Shown piece after piece: positions 1 through 9,675 of a DNA stretch of 64,000 nucleotides. Position 1 is the stretch's first letter, and every line of letters begins with the position of its first letter. The translations under genes and the position numbers were made by a program. Origin of the DNA: Allobranchiibius huperziae (GTDB taxonomy: Bacteria; Actinomycetota; Actinomycetes; Actinomycetales; Dermatophilaceae); NCBI RefSeq assembly GCF_013410455.1, contig NZ_JACCFW010000001.1:2434929-2498928 (forward strand), written 5' to 3'. The notes below the pieces were generated by a model. It worked only from the letters and a program-made list of their open reading frames with translations, was not told the DNA's origin and searched no databases.

Positions 1-55
1 GACCATCGCCCCGGGCGTCGGGTGGGCACGAGTTCGGGGCGGGTCCCACTGCACG

Positions 56-117
56 CTGACGGTGTTCGCGTTCGTTGACGGTGTTCGAACGCCGTCAATG
101 GTCATGAACGCCGTCAG
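56..117. repeat. Nested palindromic intergenic repeat, family A copy 1
   Basis: Sixty-two bases made of two nested inverted repeats. The outer arms are CTGACGGTGTTC (56-67) and GAACGCCGTCAG (106-117). The inner arms are TTGACGGTGTTC (75-86) and GAACGCCGTCAA (87-98). A second copy of the same length lies at 59115-59176 and matches at 51 of 62 positions by hand count. Copy 1 lies just past the 3' end of the hydrolase gene, so it could also fold as a terminator. Confidence 0.75.
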
Positions 118-154
118 CGTCACGCTGCGGGTCTCTGCCCGGGCTGGGTGGGCA

Positions 155-1027
155 TCAGACCGGCGACGCCACGAGCTCGTGGAGCATCTGCGCGATGCTG
201 CCGATGACCACCGACAGATGGCCCTCGCCGTGCAGCAGGTGCGCGCGGACGCCGGGAAGGTGCCCCGCCAGCCATTCACCGTGCGCGAACGGCACCATCA
301 GGTCCTCGCTGCCCTGCCACAGGGAGGTCGGCACCCGCACCTGCGCGAGGTCGAACCCCCACGGCCGCACTAACGCCAGGTCGTCGTCGAGCCAGCCGTC
401 GCCACTGACCCGCAGACCGTCGCGGAAACCGGCGGCCAGGTCGTCGCCGAACTCCTCGCTCAGCACTGCGCGGTCGACCTGCGGGAGCAGCGAGGACATG
501 CTCTCGATGATGTTCTGCGGGGTCGCGTCCGCCAGCTCACGCACCGACGTCTCCATCACCTCGCGCCATTTGGCCTCGCCGGCCCGCGTTGCGTCGAACT
601 CCTCGACGTTGTCCTCGCCCATCCCGGCCAGGAAGTCCAGACCGGCCGCGTCGTACGGCGCGACACCGGCCATCACGAGCACACCGCCGAACCGCTCCGG
701 CGCGAGCGCCCCGCACGCCAGCGCGTGCGGTCCGCCGCCCGACCACCCGGCGGTGACACACCGCGCCACCCCGAGGTGGTCGAGGATCGCGATCATGTCG
801 GGCACGACCGCGGCCACGTCGCGGCCGGGGTTACGGGTCGAATCGCCATACCCCGCACGGGCGTACGTGACGGTGCGCAGACCCAGATCCGCGGCCGCAC
901 GGACCAGGAAGCCGAACGCCGGCACCGAGCCCGGAGTACCGTGATGGAAGAGCAGCACCGGCGCGTCGTCGGGTCCGTCGACGCGTACGTCGAGGCGTCG
1001 GCCGTCCGGCAGGTCGATCAGGGTCAT
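155..1027 (-). CDS. Alpha/beta-hydrolase
   Basis: This 290-residue protein has an alpha/beta-hydrolase fold and is probably a cytoplasmic serine hydrolase. The oxyanion-hole segment HHGTPGS lies at about 28-34. The nucleophile elbow GWSGG puts the catalytic serine near residue 96. The acid is probably the aspartate in GSEDLMVP (about 242) and the base the histidine in GEGHLS (about 270). No signal peptide is visible. The glyoxalase-like gene ends upstream of it with only a few bases between, so the two are probably cotranscribed. The substrate cannot be told from the sequence; esterase, lactonase and haloperoxidase-like members all share these motifs. Confidence 0.85.
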   Translation of the reverse strand: MTLIDLPDGRRLDVRVDGPDDAPVLLFHHGTPGSVPAFGFLVRAAADLGLRTVTYARAGYGDSTRNPGRDVAAVVPDMIAILDHLGVARCVTAGWSGGGPHALACGALAPERFGGVLVMAGVAPYDAAGLDFLAGMGEDNVEEFDATRAGEAKWREVMETSVRELADATPQNIIESMSSLLPQVDRAVLSEEFGDDLAAGFRDGLRVSGDGWLDDDLALVRPWGFDLAQVRVPTSLWQGSEDLMVPFAHGEWLAGHLPGVRAHLLHGEGHLSVVIGSIAQMLHELVASPV

Positions 1028-1031
1028 CGCG

Positions 1032-1436
1032 TCACTCTCTCGAGGAGAGCACGCAGAATTCGTTGCCCTCGGGGTCGGCCAGCACGGCCCAGGTGACCTC
1101 AGTGTCGTCCTGGCCGACGTCGACCCTGGTGGCGCCCCGATCCAACAGCGCCTGGATCTCGGCGTCCCGGTCCTGGGTGGTGTGCGGCGCGAGGTCGATG
1201 TGCAGGCGGTTCTTGACCGTCTTGCGCTCCGGCACCTGCACGAAGACCAGCCCGGGACCCACCTGCAGCCACTCCTGCACGGACGCCGGGGTGGTCGTCA
1301 TCGCGTGCGGCGGGACGATCACGGCCTCCTCCGGCGACTCGTAGGCCAACTCCCAGTCCAGCGTCTGCGCCCACCATCGGGCCTGGGCCGCCAGGTCGTG
1401 ACAGTCGACGACCACGGTGCACCAGCGCATCGCCAT
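1032..1436 (-). CDS. VOC-family glyoxalase-like protein
   Basis: A small protein of about 134 residues resembling the glyoxalase-like (VOC) fold. Visible family features are a DCHDLAAQARWW start of the first module, a middle NRLHIDLAP segment and the closing WAVLADPEGNEFCVL motif. These positions carry the metal-site His and Glu in the family. The start at 1436 (MAMRW) was chosen because the alternative upstream start adds an arginine-rich tail unlike the family; an ATG two codons later is also possible. The function is unknown: such proteins include antibiotic-binding and lyase members, and nothing here separates them. Confidence 0.8.
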   Translation of the reverse strand: MAMRWCTVVVDCHDLAAQARWWAQTLDWELAYESPEEAVIVPPHAMTTTPASVQEWLQVGPGLVFVQVPERKTVKNRLHIDLAPHTTQDRDAEIQALLDRGATRVDVGQDDTEVTWAVLADPEGNEFCVLSSRE

Positions 1437-1501
1437 GGCGGTAAGACTCCCGTCGCGACGGCGCCCGCGCAAGGCCGCGCGCCGTACGCCGGCATCTCGC
1501 C

Positions 1502-1507
1502 TAGTCT
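1502..1507 (+). promoter_or_regulatory. -10 element for a leaderless start
   Basis: TAGTCT fits the actinobacterial TANNNT -10 pattern. It ends six bases before the ATG at 1514 with no Shine-Dalgarno sequence between, so the transcript probably starts at or next to the start codon. Confidence 0.5.
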
Positions 1508-1513
1508 CCCCGG

Positions 1514-2392
1514 ATGGCCACGGACACCCCGCTCGCCCGCAAACCCGTCCTCACCAGCGAGCGTGTCGTGCTGCGGCCGTTCCAGGAGCGCGACCTGCCG
1601 GTCATGGCGGCGGCGATCGGCGACCCCGACGTACGGCGGTTGACCGGGAGCGTGACCTCCACTGCGGAGGCGGAGGCGGGTCGCACGGAGCCCGATGACG
1701 AACTGCGTGCGTGGTACCTGTCGCGGGTCGAGCAACCCGACCGGCTCGACCTCGCGGTCGTCGACGTGGTCACCGACCGATGCGTCGGCGAGGTCGTGCT
1801 GAACGAGTGGGACCCGGCGGCGCGCAGCTGCAACTTCCGGATCCTGCTCGCACCGGAGGGACAGGGCCGCGGCCTGGGGACGGACGCGACCGCCCTGATC
1901 GTGGAGCACGGGTTCGCGGTCGGACTGGAGCGGATCACCCTGACGGTGTTCACCTTCAACCCCCGGGCCCTGCGCATGTACGAGCGCGTCGGGTTCGCGA
2001 TCGAGGGCACCCGCCAGCGCGCCCTGGAGTACGACGGCGTCTGGCACGCCGAGCACCTGATGGCGATCCACCCCGATGATCCGCGACCGGCGGCACCCGT
2101 GCTGGAGCAGGTGGAGCTGCACGTCAGGGAGGGTCAGGAGGCGGCGTACGAGGCGGCGTTTGCCCAGGCGGCGCCGATCATCCGCCGTCAGACCGGGTGC
2201 CGCTCCGTGAGGCTCGTCCGATCGGTCGAACACCCCTCGCACTACGTGCTGTCGGTGGAATGGGCGCGGGTCGCGGATCACACTGTCGGCTTCCGCGAGT
2301 CGGCGGATTACGAGCAGTGGCGGACGCTGCTGCATCCGTTCTACGAGCAGGTCCCACCCGTCGACCACTACGTCGACGTGCACCGCGGCTGA
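1514..2392 (+). CDS. GNAT acetyltransferase fused to an antibiotic-biosynthesis-monooxygenase (ABM) domain
   Basis: A 292-residue two-domain protein. Residues 1 to about 185 are a RimJ/RimL-like GNAT acetyltransferase with the acetyl-CoA loop in APEGQGRGLGTDA and the typical NPRALRMYERVGF segment. From about residue 195 to the end is a dimeric ferredoxin-like ABM domain (VELHVREGQEAAYEAAFAQA onward), a fold used in quinol monooxygenases and some haem-degrading enzymes. The start at ATG 1514 is set by a TANNNT -10 six bases upstream. The joining of the two folds in one chain is unusual. The ABM part may act as a dimerisation or small-molecule sensing module, but that is inference; the acceptor substrate is unknown. 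Confidence 0.85.
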   Translation: MATDTPLARKPVLTSERVVLRPFQERDLPVMAAAIGDPDVRRLTGSVTSTAEAEAGRTEPDDELRAWYLSRVEQPDRLDLAVVDVVTDRCVGEVVLNEWDPAARSCNFRILLAPEGQGRGLGTDATALIVEHGFAVGLERITLTVFTFNPRALRMYERVGFAIEGTRQRALEYDGVWHAEHLMAIHPDDPRPAAPVLEQVELHVREGQEAAYEAAFAQAAPIIRRQTGCRSVRLVRSVEHPSHYVLSVEWARVADHTVGFRESADYEQWRTLLHPFYEQVPPVDHYVDVHRG

Positions 2393-2416
2393 TCGCCGCG
2401 CGCCTTTCCCCGCCCG

Positions 2417-4003
2417 TCAGCTGACGGTGAAGGTCACCGAGTGCAGACCGGTCGAGCCGTTCGGCGGGGGCGGCGCCTCGGCCGAGATCTGCACCTGCCC
2501 CTTCGCGTCGACAGCACGCACCGTGGCGGTGTGCCGACCCTTCGTCGCGGGCCAGTGCAGCACCCACTGCCGCCACGCGTCGACGGTGGCCTGTTCGCCC
2601 AGCTTGGCGCTCTGCCACGGACCGTCGTCGATGCGCACCTGCACGCCACTCACCCCGGTGTGCTGGTCCCAGGCGACACCCGCGATGGGCACGGTGCCGT
2701 CCGCGCCTGGTGAGACCGACCGCCCGTCGCGCGGCACGTCGATGCGCGAGGAGATCTTCACCGGTCCCATCGCCGACCAGCCGCGCGGAATCCAGTAGCC
2801 CTGGTCCTTCGCGTACGTCGTGACCTTCAGCTGGGTGAGCCACTTGGTCGCGCTCACGTAGCCGTAGAGGCCCGGGACGACCAACCGCACGGGATACCCG
2901 TGCTCCACCGGCAGCGCCTTGCCGTTCATCGCGACCGCCAGCAGGGCGTTGCGATCATCGGTCAGCGCGCCGATCGGCGTACCGGCGGTGAACCCGTCGA
3001 CACTGGTGGACAGCACCATGTCGGCACCCGCCTGCGGTCCCGCCAGCTTGAGTAGCTCGCGCACGGGCCACCCGGTCCAGATCGCGTTGCCGTTGAGGCT
3101 GCCGCCCACCTCGTTGGACACGCACATCAGGGTGATCATGGCCTGCTGCATCGGCTTGGACAGCAACGTCTTCCAGTCGATCTCGACCTCGTGGTCGACC
3201 ATCCCGGTGACCTTCAGTCTCCATCCGGATGCTTCGACCTGCGGCACCTGCAGCGCCGTGTCGATGCGGTAGAACTGCCCGTTCGGCACGATGTACGGCG
3301 TGATGCCGGGTACGTCGACCGGAGCACCGGCCGGCACCTGCACCGGATGTTGCACCTCCGGGGCCACGAAGGTCGCGCGCGCGGCCTGGATCGCCCGCGC
3401 ACTGCCGCTCACGGCACGTCCCGCTGCCAGGGCGAGGCCTCCCCCGACGACACTCAGCATCGTCCAGGTGAGCACCTGCCGGCGCTCGGTGGTGATCTCA
3501 CGCCGGCCGACGCCCACGCTCAGCAGCCCACGCCACCGGTGCAACACCCACAGACCCATCAGTCCGCCGACGACCGTCGGGATCAGATCGGCGGGGCGTG
3601 CGCCCGGGCGGGTGAGGACCGCGGCCATGGCGACGGCGATCAGCACGACGAACCCCACGAGCGCGGCCACCGGCAGGCGCCGCAGCAGCAGACCGATCAG
3701 GCACGAGAGCAGGAAGAGCACGACGCCGATGCCGGCCAGCAGCACCGCCTTGTCGTTGGTGCCGAAGTTGTTGACCGCGAAGTCCTTCAACCACGGCGGT
3801 GTCCGGTCGATGAAGGCCTCTCCCACGGCGATCACCGGGGAAGGGATCCCACCACTCCACCCGAACCGCTCCATGAGACCGGCCAGCAGCTCGGCCACCC
3901 CGATGGTGACCGCGCCGGCCGCGACACCTCCCAGCACCGCGACCCACGCGCGGGCCGCGGATGGTTCGTGGGTCGTCTCTTCGGCCTCGCGCACAGTGCT
4001 CAC
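2417..4003 (-). CDS. Membrane-anchored molybdopterin oxidoreductase, sulfite-oxidase family
   Basis: A 528-residue protein with about five membrane spans in its first 200 residues (near 21-44, 86-107, 111-130, 141-155 and 178-196). It then has an extracytoplasmic sulfite-oxidase-type molybdenum-cofactor domain. The cofactor-ligating cysteine is in TLMCVSNEVGG (Cys 294). The last 100 residues look like the beta-sandwich dimerisation domain of the family. The GTG start at 4003 overlaps the rdgB stop as GTGA, so the two are translationally coupled. A longer reading upstream runs through rdgB and is not credible. Substrate and electron acceptor are unknown. Confidence 0.88.
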   Translation of the reverse strand: MSTVREAEETTHEPSAARAWVAVLGGVAAGAVTIGVAELLAGLMERFGWSGGIPSPVIAVGEAFIDRTPPWLKDFAVNNFGTNDKAVLLAGIGVVLFLLSCLIGLLLRRLPVAALVGFVVLIAVAMAAVLTRPGARPADLIPTVVGGLMGLWVLHRWRGLLSVGVGRREITTERRQVLTWTMLSVVGGGLALAAGRAVSGSARAIQAARATFVAPEVQHPVQVPAGAPVDVPGITPYIVPNGQFYRIDTALQVPQVEASGWRLKVTGMVDHEVEIDWKTLLSKPMQQAMITLMCVSNEVGGSLNGNAIWTGWPVRELLKLAGPQAGADMVLSTSVDGFTAGTPIGALTDDRNALLAVAMNGKALPVEHGYPVRLVVPGLYGYVSATKWLTQLKVTTYAKDQGYWIPRGWSAMGPVKISSRIDVPRDGRSVSPGADGTVPIAGVAWDQHTGVSGVQVRIDDGPWQSAKLGEQATVDAWRQWVLHWPATKGRHTATVRAVDAKGQVQISAEAPPPPNGSTGLHSVTFTVS

Positions 4004-4602
4004 GTGAGGGTGTCCCCCAGGTCCTCGCGAATGGCCCGCATCGCGATTGCTCGATGAGAGATCTGATTCTTCTCCTGCGCGGGCAGCTGCGCCAGGGTGC
4101 GCCCGTCGGGGAGCTCGAAGATCGGGTCGTAGCCGAACCCATCGGTGCCGCGTTGGTTGCGGGTGATGATGCCGTGCAGCTCGCCGCGGCGGATCCGTTC
4201 GGCGCCGCCGGGCAGCGACAGCACCATGCAGCACACGAAGTGGGCGGCCATCGTGGCTGTGACGTCCATCGTCTGGGAGAGCAGAAGGTCGATGTTCGCC
4301 TGGTCAGCGCCGTGCGTGCCGGCCCACCGCGCGCTGAAGACGCCGGGGCAACCGCCGAGCACGTCGACCGACAACCCGGAGTCGTCCGCGATGGCAGGAA
4401 GCCCGGTCGCCGCGGCGACCGCGCGCGCCTTGAGCGTGGCGTTCTCCTCGAACGTCACTCCCGACTCCACCACATCCTGCACATCAGGAAATTCGGAGAC
4501 ATGGACGATGCGGATGCCCTGCAGCCCCGACCATCCGTCGATCAACGCACGGAATTCGCGCAATTTGCCGACGTTGCGCGTCGCGAGTACGACGGTCGTC
4601 AT
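4000..4602 (-). CDS. rdgB: RdgB/HAM1 non-canonical purine NTP pyrophosphatase
   Basis: This 200-residue enzyme removes dITP, XTP and similar damaged purine nucleotides from the pool, releasing the monophosphate and pyrophosphate. The family opening [14 protein letters not shown], the central [18 protein letters not shown] and the late [10 protein letters not shown] and SHRAIA motifs are all present at standard positions. Length is normal. It overlaps rph upstream by ATGA and the oxidoreductase downstream by GTGA. The order murI, metallo-hydrolase, rph, rdgB also occurs in mycobacteria, which supports the assignment. Confidence 0.97.
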   Translation of the reverse strand: MTTVVLATRNVGKLREFRALIDGWSGLQGIRIVHVSEFPDVQDVVESGVTFEENATLKARAVAAATGLPAIADDSGLSVDVLGGCPGVFSARWAGTHGADQANIDLLLSQTMDVTATMAAHFVCCMVLSLPGGAERIRRGELHGIITRNQRGTDGFGYDPIFELPDGRTLAQLPAQEKNQISHRAIAMRAIREDLGDTLT

Positions 4603-5402
4603 CGGCGGTGCTCACCGAGCGGCACGGCGAGCGCCTCCTGCTGCTTGCGGGTCAGCTCCTCGATGCCGTCGGCCGCCAGTGCCAGCAGGCTGTCCAGCTC
4701 GGACCGGTCGAAGGGCGCGCCCTCGGCCGTGCCCTGCACCTCGACGAACCCACCGGCGCCCGTCATCACGACGTTCATGTCGGTCTGCGCGGTCGAGTCC
4801 TCCGGGTAGTCCAGGTCGAGCACCGGCTGTCCGTCGACGATGCCGACGCTGATGGCCGCGATCGACCCGGTGAGCGGCTGCGCACCCTTGGCGATCAGCC
4901 CCTTGGCGCGGGCGTCCTCGATCGCGTCCGCGAGTGCGACGTACGCGCCCGTGATGGATGCCGTGCGGGTGCCGCCGTCTGCCTGGAGCACGTCGCAGTC
5001 GAGCACGATCGTGTTCTCCCCCAGGGCTTTCGTGTCGATGATGGCGCGCAGGCTGCGGCCGATGAGCCGGGAGATCTCGTGGGTGCGGCCGCCCACCTTG
5101 CCCTTGCGCGACTCGCGGTCCGAGCGGGTGTTGGTGGCGCGCGGCAGCATCTCGTACTCCGCGGTGATCCACCCCGTGCCGCGACCCTTCATCCAGCGCG
5201 GCACCCCCTCGGTGAACGACGCTGCGACCAGCACGCGGGTCTTGCCGAACTCCACCAGCACGCTCCCCTCGGCGTGGTCCAGCCACCCGCGGGTGATGCG
5301 CACCTCGCGCAGCTCGTCGGCCGCGCGGCCGTCGTGGCGGCCGGCGCCCCGGGAACTGGCGGAGGTCGCTGCGGTCGGGGTCGAGGTGGTGGTGTCCGTC
5401 AT
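4599..5402 (-). CDS. rph: Ribonuclease PH
   Basis: A phosphorolytic 3'-5' exoribonuclease that trims the 3' ends of tRNA precursors; 267 residues. Family features seen are the opening [14 protein letters not shown] block, [20 protein letters not shown] around residue 90-110, [17 protein letters not shown] and the phosphate-site [16 protein letters not shown]. The first 25 residues are a Ser/Thr/Ala-rich tail not found in most members. The ATG at 5402 has GGAGGC directly before it and a TATCGT -10-like hexamer six bases upstream, so it may be leaderless or have a very short leader. It begins the unit rph-rdgB-oxidoreductase. Confidence 0.96.
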   Translation of the reverse strand: MTDTTTSTPTAATSASSRGAGRHDGRAADELREVRITRGWLDHAEGSVLVEFGKTRVLVAASFTEGVPRWMKGRGTGWITAEYEMLPRATNTRSDRESRKGKVGGRTHEISRLIGRSLRAIIDTKALGENTIVLDCDVLQADGGTRTASITGAYVALADAIEDARAKGLIAKGAQPLTGSIAAISVGIVDGQPVLDLDYPEDSTAQTDMNVVMTGAGGFVEVQGTAEGAPFDRSELDSLLALAADGIEELTRKQQEALAVPLGEHRR

Positions 5403-5453
5403 GCCTCCACGATAGGAGGCCCCCCTGACCGTTCCCTCCCCGCCGTCCGCCGG

Positions 5454-6242
5454 TCAGATGTCGTACGCCGCGCCGGGACGGGCCAGCTCGACGTCGCCGG
5501 GCCAGATGCCGGCGGCCTCCTTGCGGCAGGTCTCCGGGTCGTTCCACGGCGGGATGTGGGTGAGCATCAGGCGCCCGACGCCGCCGGCGTCGAGCGCCGC
5601 CTGCGCCGCCCGCGCACCGGTCAGGTGGATGCCCTCCACGGTGTCGCGGCCCTCGACGAACGCCGAGTCGGTAAGGGCGAGGTGCGCGCCGCCCAGCAGG
5701 TCGGTGAGCGCGCCGCACACATCGGTGTCACCGGTATAGGCGAGCGTCCGGCCGTCGGCCTCGATGCGTACGCCGTACGCCTCGACCGGGTGGTTGACCA
5801 GACGAGGGGTGAGAGTGAACGGCCCGACCGTGAAACTCCGGCCGGAGGTGAGGGTACGGAAGTCGAACTCGGGGTCAAGGCCGTGCACGTCCTGGGTCTC
5901 CTCCAGTGTGACGCCGTTCGCGCGGGAGATGCGTGCCCCGGTGTCCTGCGGACCGTAGACCGGTATCGGCGGGTGCGATCCCGCAGTGACCATGGGGTCG
6001 TACTTCTGCACGACGAACAGTCCGCACAGATCGAGACAGTGATCGGGGTGCAGGTGACTAAGAACGATCGCGTCGATCTCGTCCAGACGCACGTGCCGCT
6101 GCAGCGGACCGAGCGCGCCGTTGCCGAGGTCGAGCACGACGCTCCACAGACGGCCCTCGTGCTCGGCCTGCACCAGATAGCACGAGGCGGGCGAGTCGGG
6201 ACCGGGGAACGATCCGGAGCATCCGACGACGGTGAGCTTCAT
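5454..6242 (-). CDS. Metallo-beta-lactamase-fold hydrolase (mycobacterial Rv1339-like phosphodiesterase family)
   Basis: A 262-residue protein of the RNase Z/ElaC-like branch of the metallo-beta-lactamase fold. The dizinc motif HLHPDH is near residue 66-71. Further ligands are likely His and Asp in [12 protein letters not shown] and YTGDTDVCG, with a last His in LTHIPPW. It overlaps murI by ATGA. Gene order matches the mycobacterial murI-Rv1339-rph-rdgB string, and Rv1339 is reported as a cyclic-nucleotide phosphodiesterase. That role is inferred here from synteny and family, not from substrate-specific residues. Confidence 0.85.
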   Translation of the reverse strand: MKLTVVGCSGSFPGPDSPASCYLVQAEHEGRLWSVVLDLGNGALGPLQRHVRLDEIDAIVLSHLHPDHCLDLCGLFVVQKYDPMVTAGSHPPIPVYGPQDTGARISRANGVTLEETQDVHGLDPEFDFRTLTSGRSFTVGPFTLTPRLVNHPVEAYGVRIEADGRTLAYTGDTDVCGALTDLLGGAHLALTDSAFVEGRDTVEGIHLTGARAAQAALDAGGVGRLMLTHIPPWNDPETCRKEAAGIWPGDVELARPGAAYDI

Positions 6243-7153
6243 CGGGCCGACCCCGTCATCGCCTCCAACGGGTGCTCGAGAGCACCCGACGAGCCGTGCG
6301 TGTCGCCACGGTCCGTCGGGTCTGCCTCAGGCGTCGCAGCATCGTGCTGGGCGAAGTCGTTGACGAAGACGTGATCGAACTCCGGGCCCATCCCGAGGAA
6401 ACGCTTGGACAGCGCGCGGAACCTGTCGGGGTCACCGGTGGTGGTGAAGGAATGCTCGGGCGCTGCGAGGTGATCCGGTCGCAACTCGTGACGGTCGGCG
6501 AGCACCCGGTAGACGTCCTTGGCGGTCTCCTCGGCGGAGGACACCAGCGTGACACCGTCGCCCATCACGTAGGAGATCACCGCCGTCAGCAGCGGGTAGT
6601 GCGTGCAGCCGAGCACCAGCGTGTCGATGTCACGCTCGCGCAGCGGCTCCAGATACTCCCGCGCGTACGACAGCATCTCCGGGCCCCCGGTGACGCCGGA
6701 CTCGACCAGATCCACGAACCGTGGGCACGGCTCGCTCGTCACCTGCAGTTGCGGTGCCGCGGCGAACGCGTCGAGGTAGGCGCCGGACTGATGCGTGCCC
6801 TTGGTGGAGATGATCCCGACCCGCCCGTTGCGGGTGGCGCGCACGGCCCGGCGTACGGCCGGGCGGATCACCTCGACGACCGGCACGTCGTAGCGTTCCC
6901 GCGCATCGTGCAGGACCGCGGCGCTGGCGGTGTTGCAGGCGATCACCAGCACCTTGACGCCGTGGTTGACCAGCCGGTCCAGGCACTGCAGAGCGAAGGC
7001 TCGGGTCTCGGCGATGGGCCGCGGGCCGTACGGCGCGCGCAGCGTGTCGCCCAGGTAGGCGACCGACTCGTGGGGGAGCTGATCCAGGACTGCACGGGCG
7101 ACGGTGAGCCCGCCGTACCCGCTGTCGAAGATCCCGATCGGCGCATCAGACAC
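6239..7153 (-). CDS. murI: Glutamate racemase
   Basis: Converts L- to D-glutamate for peptidoglycan. The 304-residue protein opens with the family motif [15 protein letters not shown]. It carries the two catalytic cysteines in VIACNTASA (near residue 76) and LGCTHYPLL (near 188). Pocket residues appear in [13 protein letters not shown]. About 35 extra residues at the C-terminus (Glu/Asp/Gly/Ser-rich) go beyond the usual 265-270 and look disordered. It is the first gene of a pair with the metallo-hydrolase. Confidence 0.97.
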   Translation of the reverse strand: MSDAPIGIFDSGYGGLTVARAVLDQLPHESVAYLGDTLRAPYGPRPIAETRAFALQCLDRLVNHGVKVLVIACNTASAAVLHDARERYDVPVVEVIRPAVRRAVRATRNGRVGIISTKGTHQSGAYLDAFAAAPQLQVTSEPCPRFVDLVESGVTGGPEMLSYAREYLEPLRERDIDTLVLGCTHYPLLTAVISYVMGDGVTLVSSAEETAKDVYRVLADRHELRPDHLAAPEHSFTTTGDPDRFRALSKRFLGMGPEFDHVFVNDFAQHDAATPEADPTDRGDTHGSSGALEHPLEAMTGSAR

Positions 7154-7209
7154 GATGGAAGCCTACGGTCGGGTCCGGCCGCCGACCGCCAGGTGGCCGG
7201 AGATGTTCG

Positions 7210-7992
7210 TCACGCGTCGGCGCCGTGCCGGACGAACGGGTTGCGCAGCACGCCGATGTCCTCGATCTCGACCTCGACGCTCTGCCCGGACTCGACGGGC
7301 CCGACTCCCTCGGGCGTGCCGGTGAGGATCACATCACCGGGCAGCAGCGTGAACGCCTGCGACGCGTACGAGATCAGCGTGGGAATGTCGTGGATCATGT
7401 CGGCGGTCGTGCCGTCCTGCACCACCTCATCGCCCCGGCGGGTGCGCAGCCGCAGGTCGCTGACGTCCAGGTCGGTCTCGATCCAGGGGCCGAGCGGGCA
7501 GAACGTATCGAAACCCTTCGCCCGCGACCATTGTCCGTCGCTCTTCTGCAGGTCGCGCGCGGTGACGTCGTTGGCGCAGGTGTAGCCGAAGATCACCGAC
7601 CGCGCCTCCTCCACCGACACGTCGCGGCACATCCGGCCGATGACGACGGCGAGCTCGCCCTCGTAATCGACGCGCTCGCTCTGCCGCGGCATGACGACCG
7701 GGTCGCCGGGGCCGACGACGGCGGTGTTGGGGATGAGGAACATGAGCGGCTCCTTCGGCGCCTCGCCCCCCATCTCGCGGGCGTGCTCGGCGTAGTTCTT
7801 GCCGATGCCGATCACCTTCGAGCGCGGGATCACCGGCGCGAGCAGGCGCACCTCGTCGACCGTGGTGGTGACGCCGGTGAGCTCGATCTTGGAGTAGAGG
7901 GGGTCGCCGCTGATCTGGGCGATCTTCTCCCCCGCGCCGTCGACCAGCCCGTACGTCGGATCCTCGCCTGTCGTGTACCTCGCAATACGCAC
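7210..7992 (-). CDS. Fumarylacetoacetate hydrolase family protein
   Basis: A 260-residue single-domain FAH-family enzyme; these cleave or hydrate carbon-carbon bonds in catabolism of aromatic and keto acids using a divalent metal. The core metal site reads DYEGELAVVIGR, with further ligands in VFGYTCANDVTARDLQ. The substrate loop TFCPLGPW and the terminal LTGTPEGVGPV are standard. The GTG at 7992 has TAAGGT six bases upstream and no ribosome binding site, which fits a leaderless start. It lies just downstream of cimA on the same strand but seems to have its own promoter. The substrate is unknown. Confidence 0.88.
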   Translation of the reverse strand: MRIARYTTGEDPTYGLVDGAGEKIAQISGDPLYSKIELTGVTTTVDEVRLLAPVIPRSKVIGIGKNYAEHAREMGGEAPKEPLMFLIPNTAVVGPGDPVVMPRQSERVDYEGELAVVIGRMCRDVSVEEARSVIFGYTCANDVTARDLQKSDGQWSRAKGFDTFCPLGPWIETDLDVSDLRLRTRRGDEVVQDGTTADMIHDIPTLISYASQAFTLLPGDVILTGTPEGVGPVESGQSVEVEIEDIGVLRNPFVRHGADA

Positions 7993-7998
7993 GTGTCG

Positions 7999-8004
7999 AC
8001 CTTA
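7999..8004 (-). promoter_or_regulatory. -10 element for leaderless FAH-family gene
   Basis: TAAGGT on the minus strand, six bases before the GTG at 7992, matches TANNNT. No Shine-Dalgarno sequence lies between. Confidence 0.45.
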
Positions 8005-8067
8005 ATCACGCCGGGCGACACCGGCGAACCGAGACCGCCCAGCGCTGCGGGCCGGCGGAGCTCGCGA

Positions 8068-9675
8068 TCAGCGCGCGACCGCCGCGTGAGCGACCGGTTC
8101 CGCGCGCGACGGACACCGCAGCATCCCGAAGGTGAAGGAGTCGACCAGCGCGATCCAGCTGGCGTGCACGATGTTCGGGCCCACCCCCACCGTGGTCCAG
8201 GTGCGCTCGCCGTCGGTGGTGTCGATGAGCACCCTGGTGGTCGCGTCGGTGCCGTGATCGGCGTCGAGGATCCGGACCCGGAAATCGATGAGCTCCAGCT
8301 CGACGAGGCGCGGGTACGCCGGGGTGAGCGCCTGCCGCAGCGCGTGGTCCAGCGCGTTGACCGGACCGTTGCCCTCTCCCACCGCGACCTGCCGGCGTCC
8401 CTCGACGCGAAGCTCCAGGGTCGCCTCGGACAGCGCGCTCGCGCTCCCCTCGGCATCGGTGCGCACCCGCCACGACTCCAGCTCGAAGAGGGCGGCGGGC
8501 CGCCCCTGCACCTCCTCGTGCAGCAGCAGATCGAACGACGCGTCGGCTGCCTCGAAGGTCCACCCCGCGCCCTCGAGTTCCTTGACCCGGCGCAAGACCC
8601 GGGCCAGCAGCTCGGGCCGACCGGCGAGGTCGTAGCCGAGCTCGCGGCCCTTCAGCTCGATGCTCGCCCGGCCGGCCATGTCCGAGACCAGCGTGCGCAT
8701 CTCGTTGCCCACCAGCGCCGGGTCGATGTGTTGATAGAGGTCGGGGTCGACCCGTAGGGCGCTCGCGTGCAGCCCGGCCTTGTGCGCGAACGCGCTCGCC
8801 CCGACGTACGGCGCTCGCTCGAAGGGCGGGAGGTTGGTGATCTCGCTGACGGCGTGACTCACGTGCACGGTAGCCGCGAGCTGCCCGTCACTCACCAGTG
8901 GCATGCCGAGCTTGAGCTGCAGGTTCGTGGTCACCGCGATGAGGTCGGCGTTGCCGGTGCGCTCGCCGTACCCGTTGACGGTGCCCTGCACGTGGGTCGC
9001 ACCGGCTCGCACCGCCGCGATGCTGTTGGCGACGGCGCACCCTGTGTCGTTGTGACAGTGGATACCCAGACGCACTCCGGTGCGCTGGGCAGTCGCGGAG
9101 ACGACACGCTCGATGTCGTGCGGCAGCATGCCGCCGTTGGTGTCGCAGAGGACGACCGCCTCCGCGCCGGCCTCGGCGGCCACCCGCACCACCTCGACGG
9201 CGTACGCCGGATCGGCCTCGTACCCGTCGAAGAAGTGCTCCGCGTCCAGGTAGACGGTGCGGCCGTGCGCGACCAGGTGGGCCACCGTGTCGGCGACCAT
9301 CGCCAGGTTCTCCGCCGGAGAGGTGCGCAGCGCATCGGTCACGTGGCGCACGTGCGACTTGCCGACGAGCGTCACGACGGGGGTCTGCGCCTCCAGCAGC
9401 GCGGCGACCTGCGGGTCGTCGCACGCGCGTACGCCGGCGCGCCGGGTGCTCCCGAACGCCGCGAGCCGGGCGCTGCCCAGGACGAGCTCGGTGCGTGCCC
9501 GCCGGAAGAACTCGGTGTCCTTGGGGTTCGCGCCGGGCCAGCCGCCTTCGATGAAGCCGACCCCGAGCTGGTCGAGCAGACGCGCGACCGCCAGCTTGTC
9601 GTCGACGCTGAGGTGCAGACCCTCCTGCTGGGCGCCGTCGCGCAGGGTCGTGTCGTAGAGGTCGAAGCCACTCAT
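8068..9675 (-). CDS. cimA: (R)-citramalate synthase
   Basis: Condenses pyruvate and acetyl-CoA into citramalate, the threonine-independent entry to isoleucine. The 535-residue chain starts with the HMGL-like catalytic barrel: DTTLRDGAQQEG at 7-18, GGWPGANPKD, and the metal-site HCHNDTGCAVANS near residue 200. It ends with a LeuA-type allosteric dimerisation domain (from about 395). An AAAGG ribosome binding site precedes ATG 9675. The gene is preceded by a leader peptide and an intrinsic terminator, so expression is probably attenuated. The C-terminal domain suggests feedback inhibition by an end product. Length and N-terminus favour CimA over 2-isopropylmalate synthase. Confidence 0.93.
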   Translation of the reverse strand: MSGFDLYDTTLRDGAQQEGLHLSVDDKLAVARLLDQLGVGFIEGGWPGANPKDTEFFRRARTELVLGSARLAAFGSTRRAGVRACDDPQVAALLEAQTPVVTLVGKSHVRHVTDALRTSPAENLAMVADTVAHLVAHGRTVYLDAEHFFDGYEADPAYAVEVVRVAAEAGAEAVVLCDTNGGMLPHDIERVVSATAQRTGVRLGIHCHNDTGCAVANSIAAVRAGATHVQGTVNGYGERTGNADLIAVTTNLQLKLGMPLVSDGQLAATVHVSHAVSEITNLPPFERAPYVGASAFAHKAGLHASALRVDPDLYQHIDPALVGNEMRTLVSDMAGRASIELKGRELGYDLAGRPELLARVLRRVKELEGAGWTFEAADASFDLLLHEEVQGRPAALFELESWRVRTDAEGSASALSEATLELRVEGRRQVAVGEGNGPVNALDHALRQALTPAYPRLVELELIDFRVRILDADHGTDATTRVLIDTTDGERTWTTVGVGPNIVHASWIALVDSFTFGMLRCPSRAEPVAHAAVAR

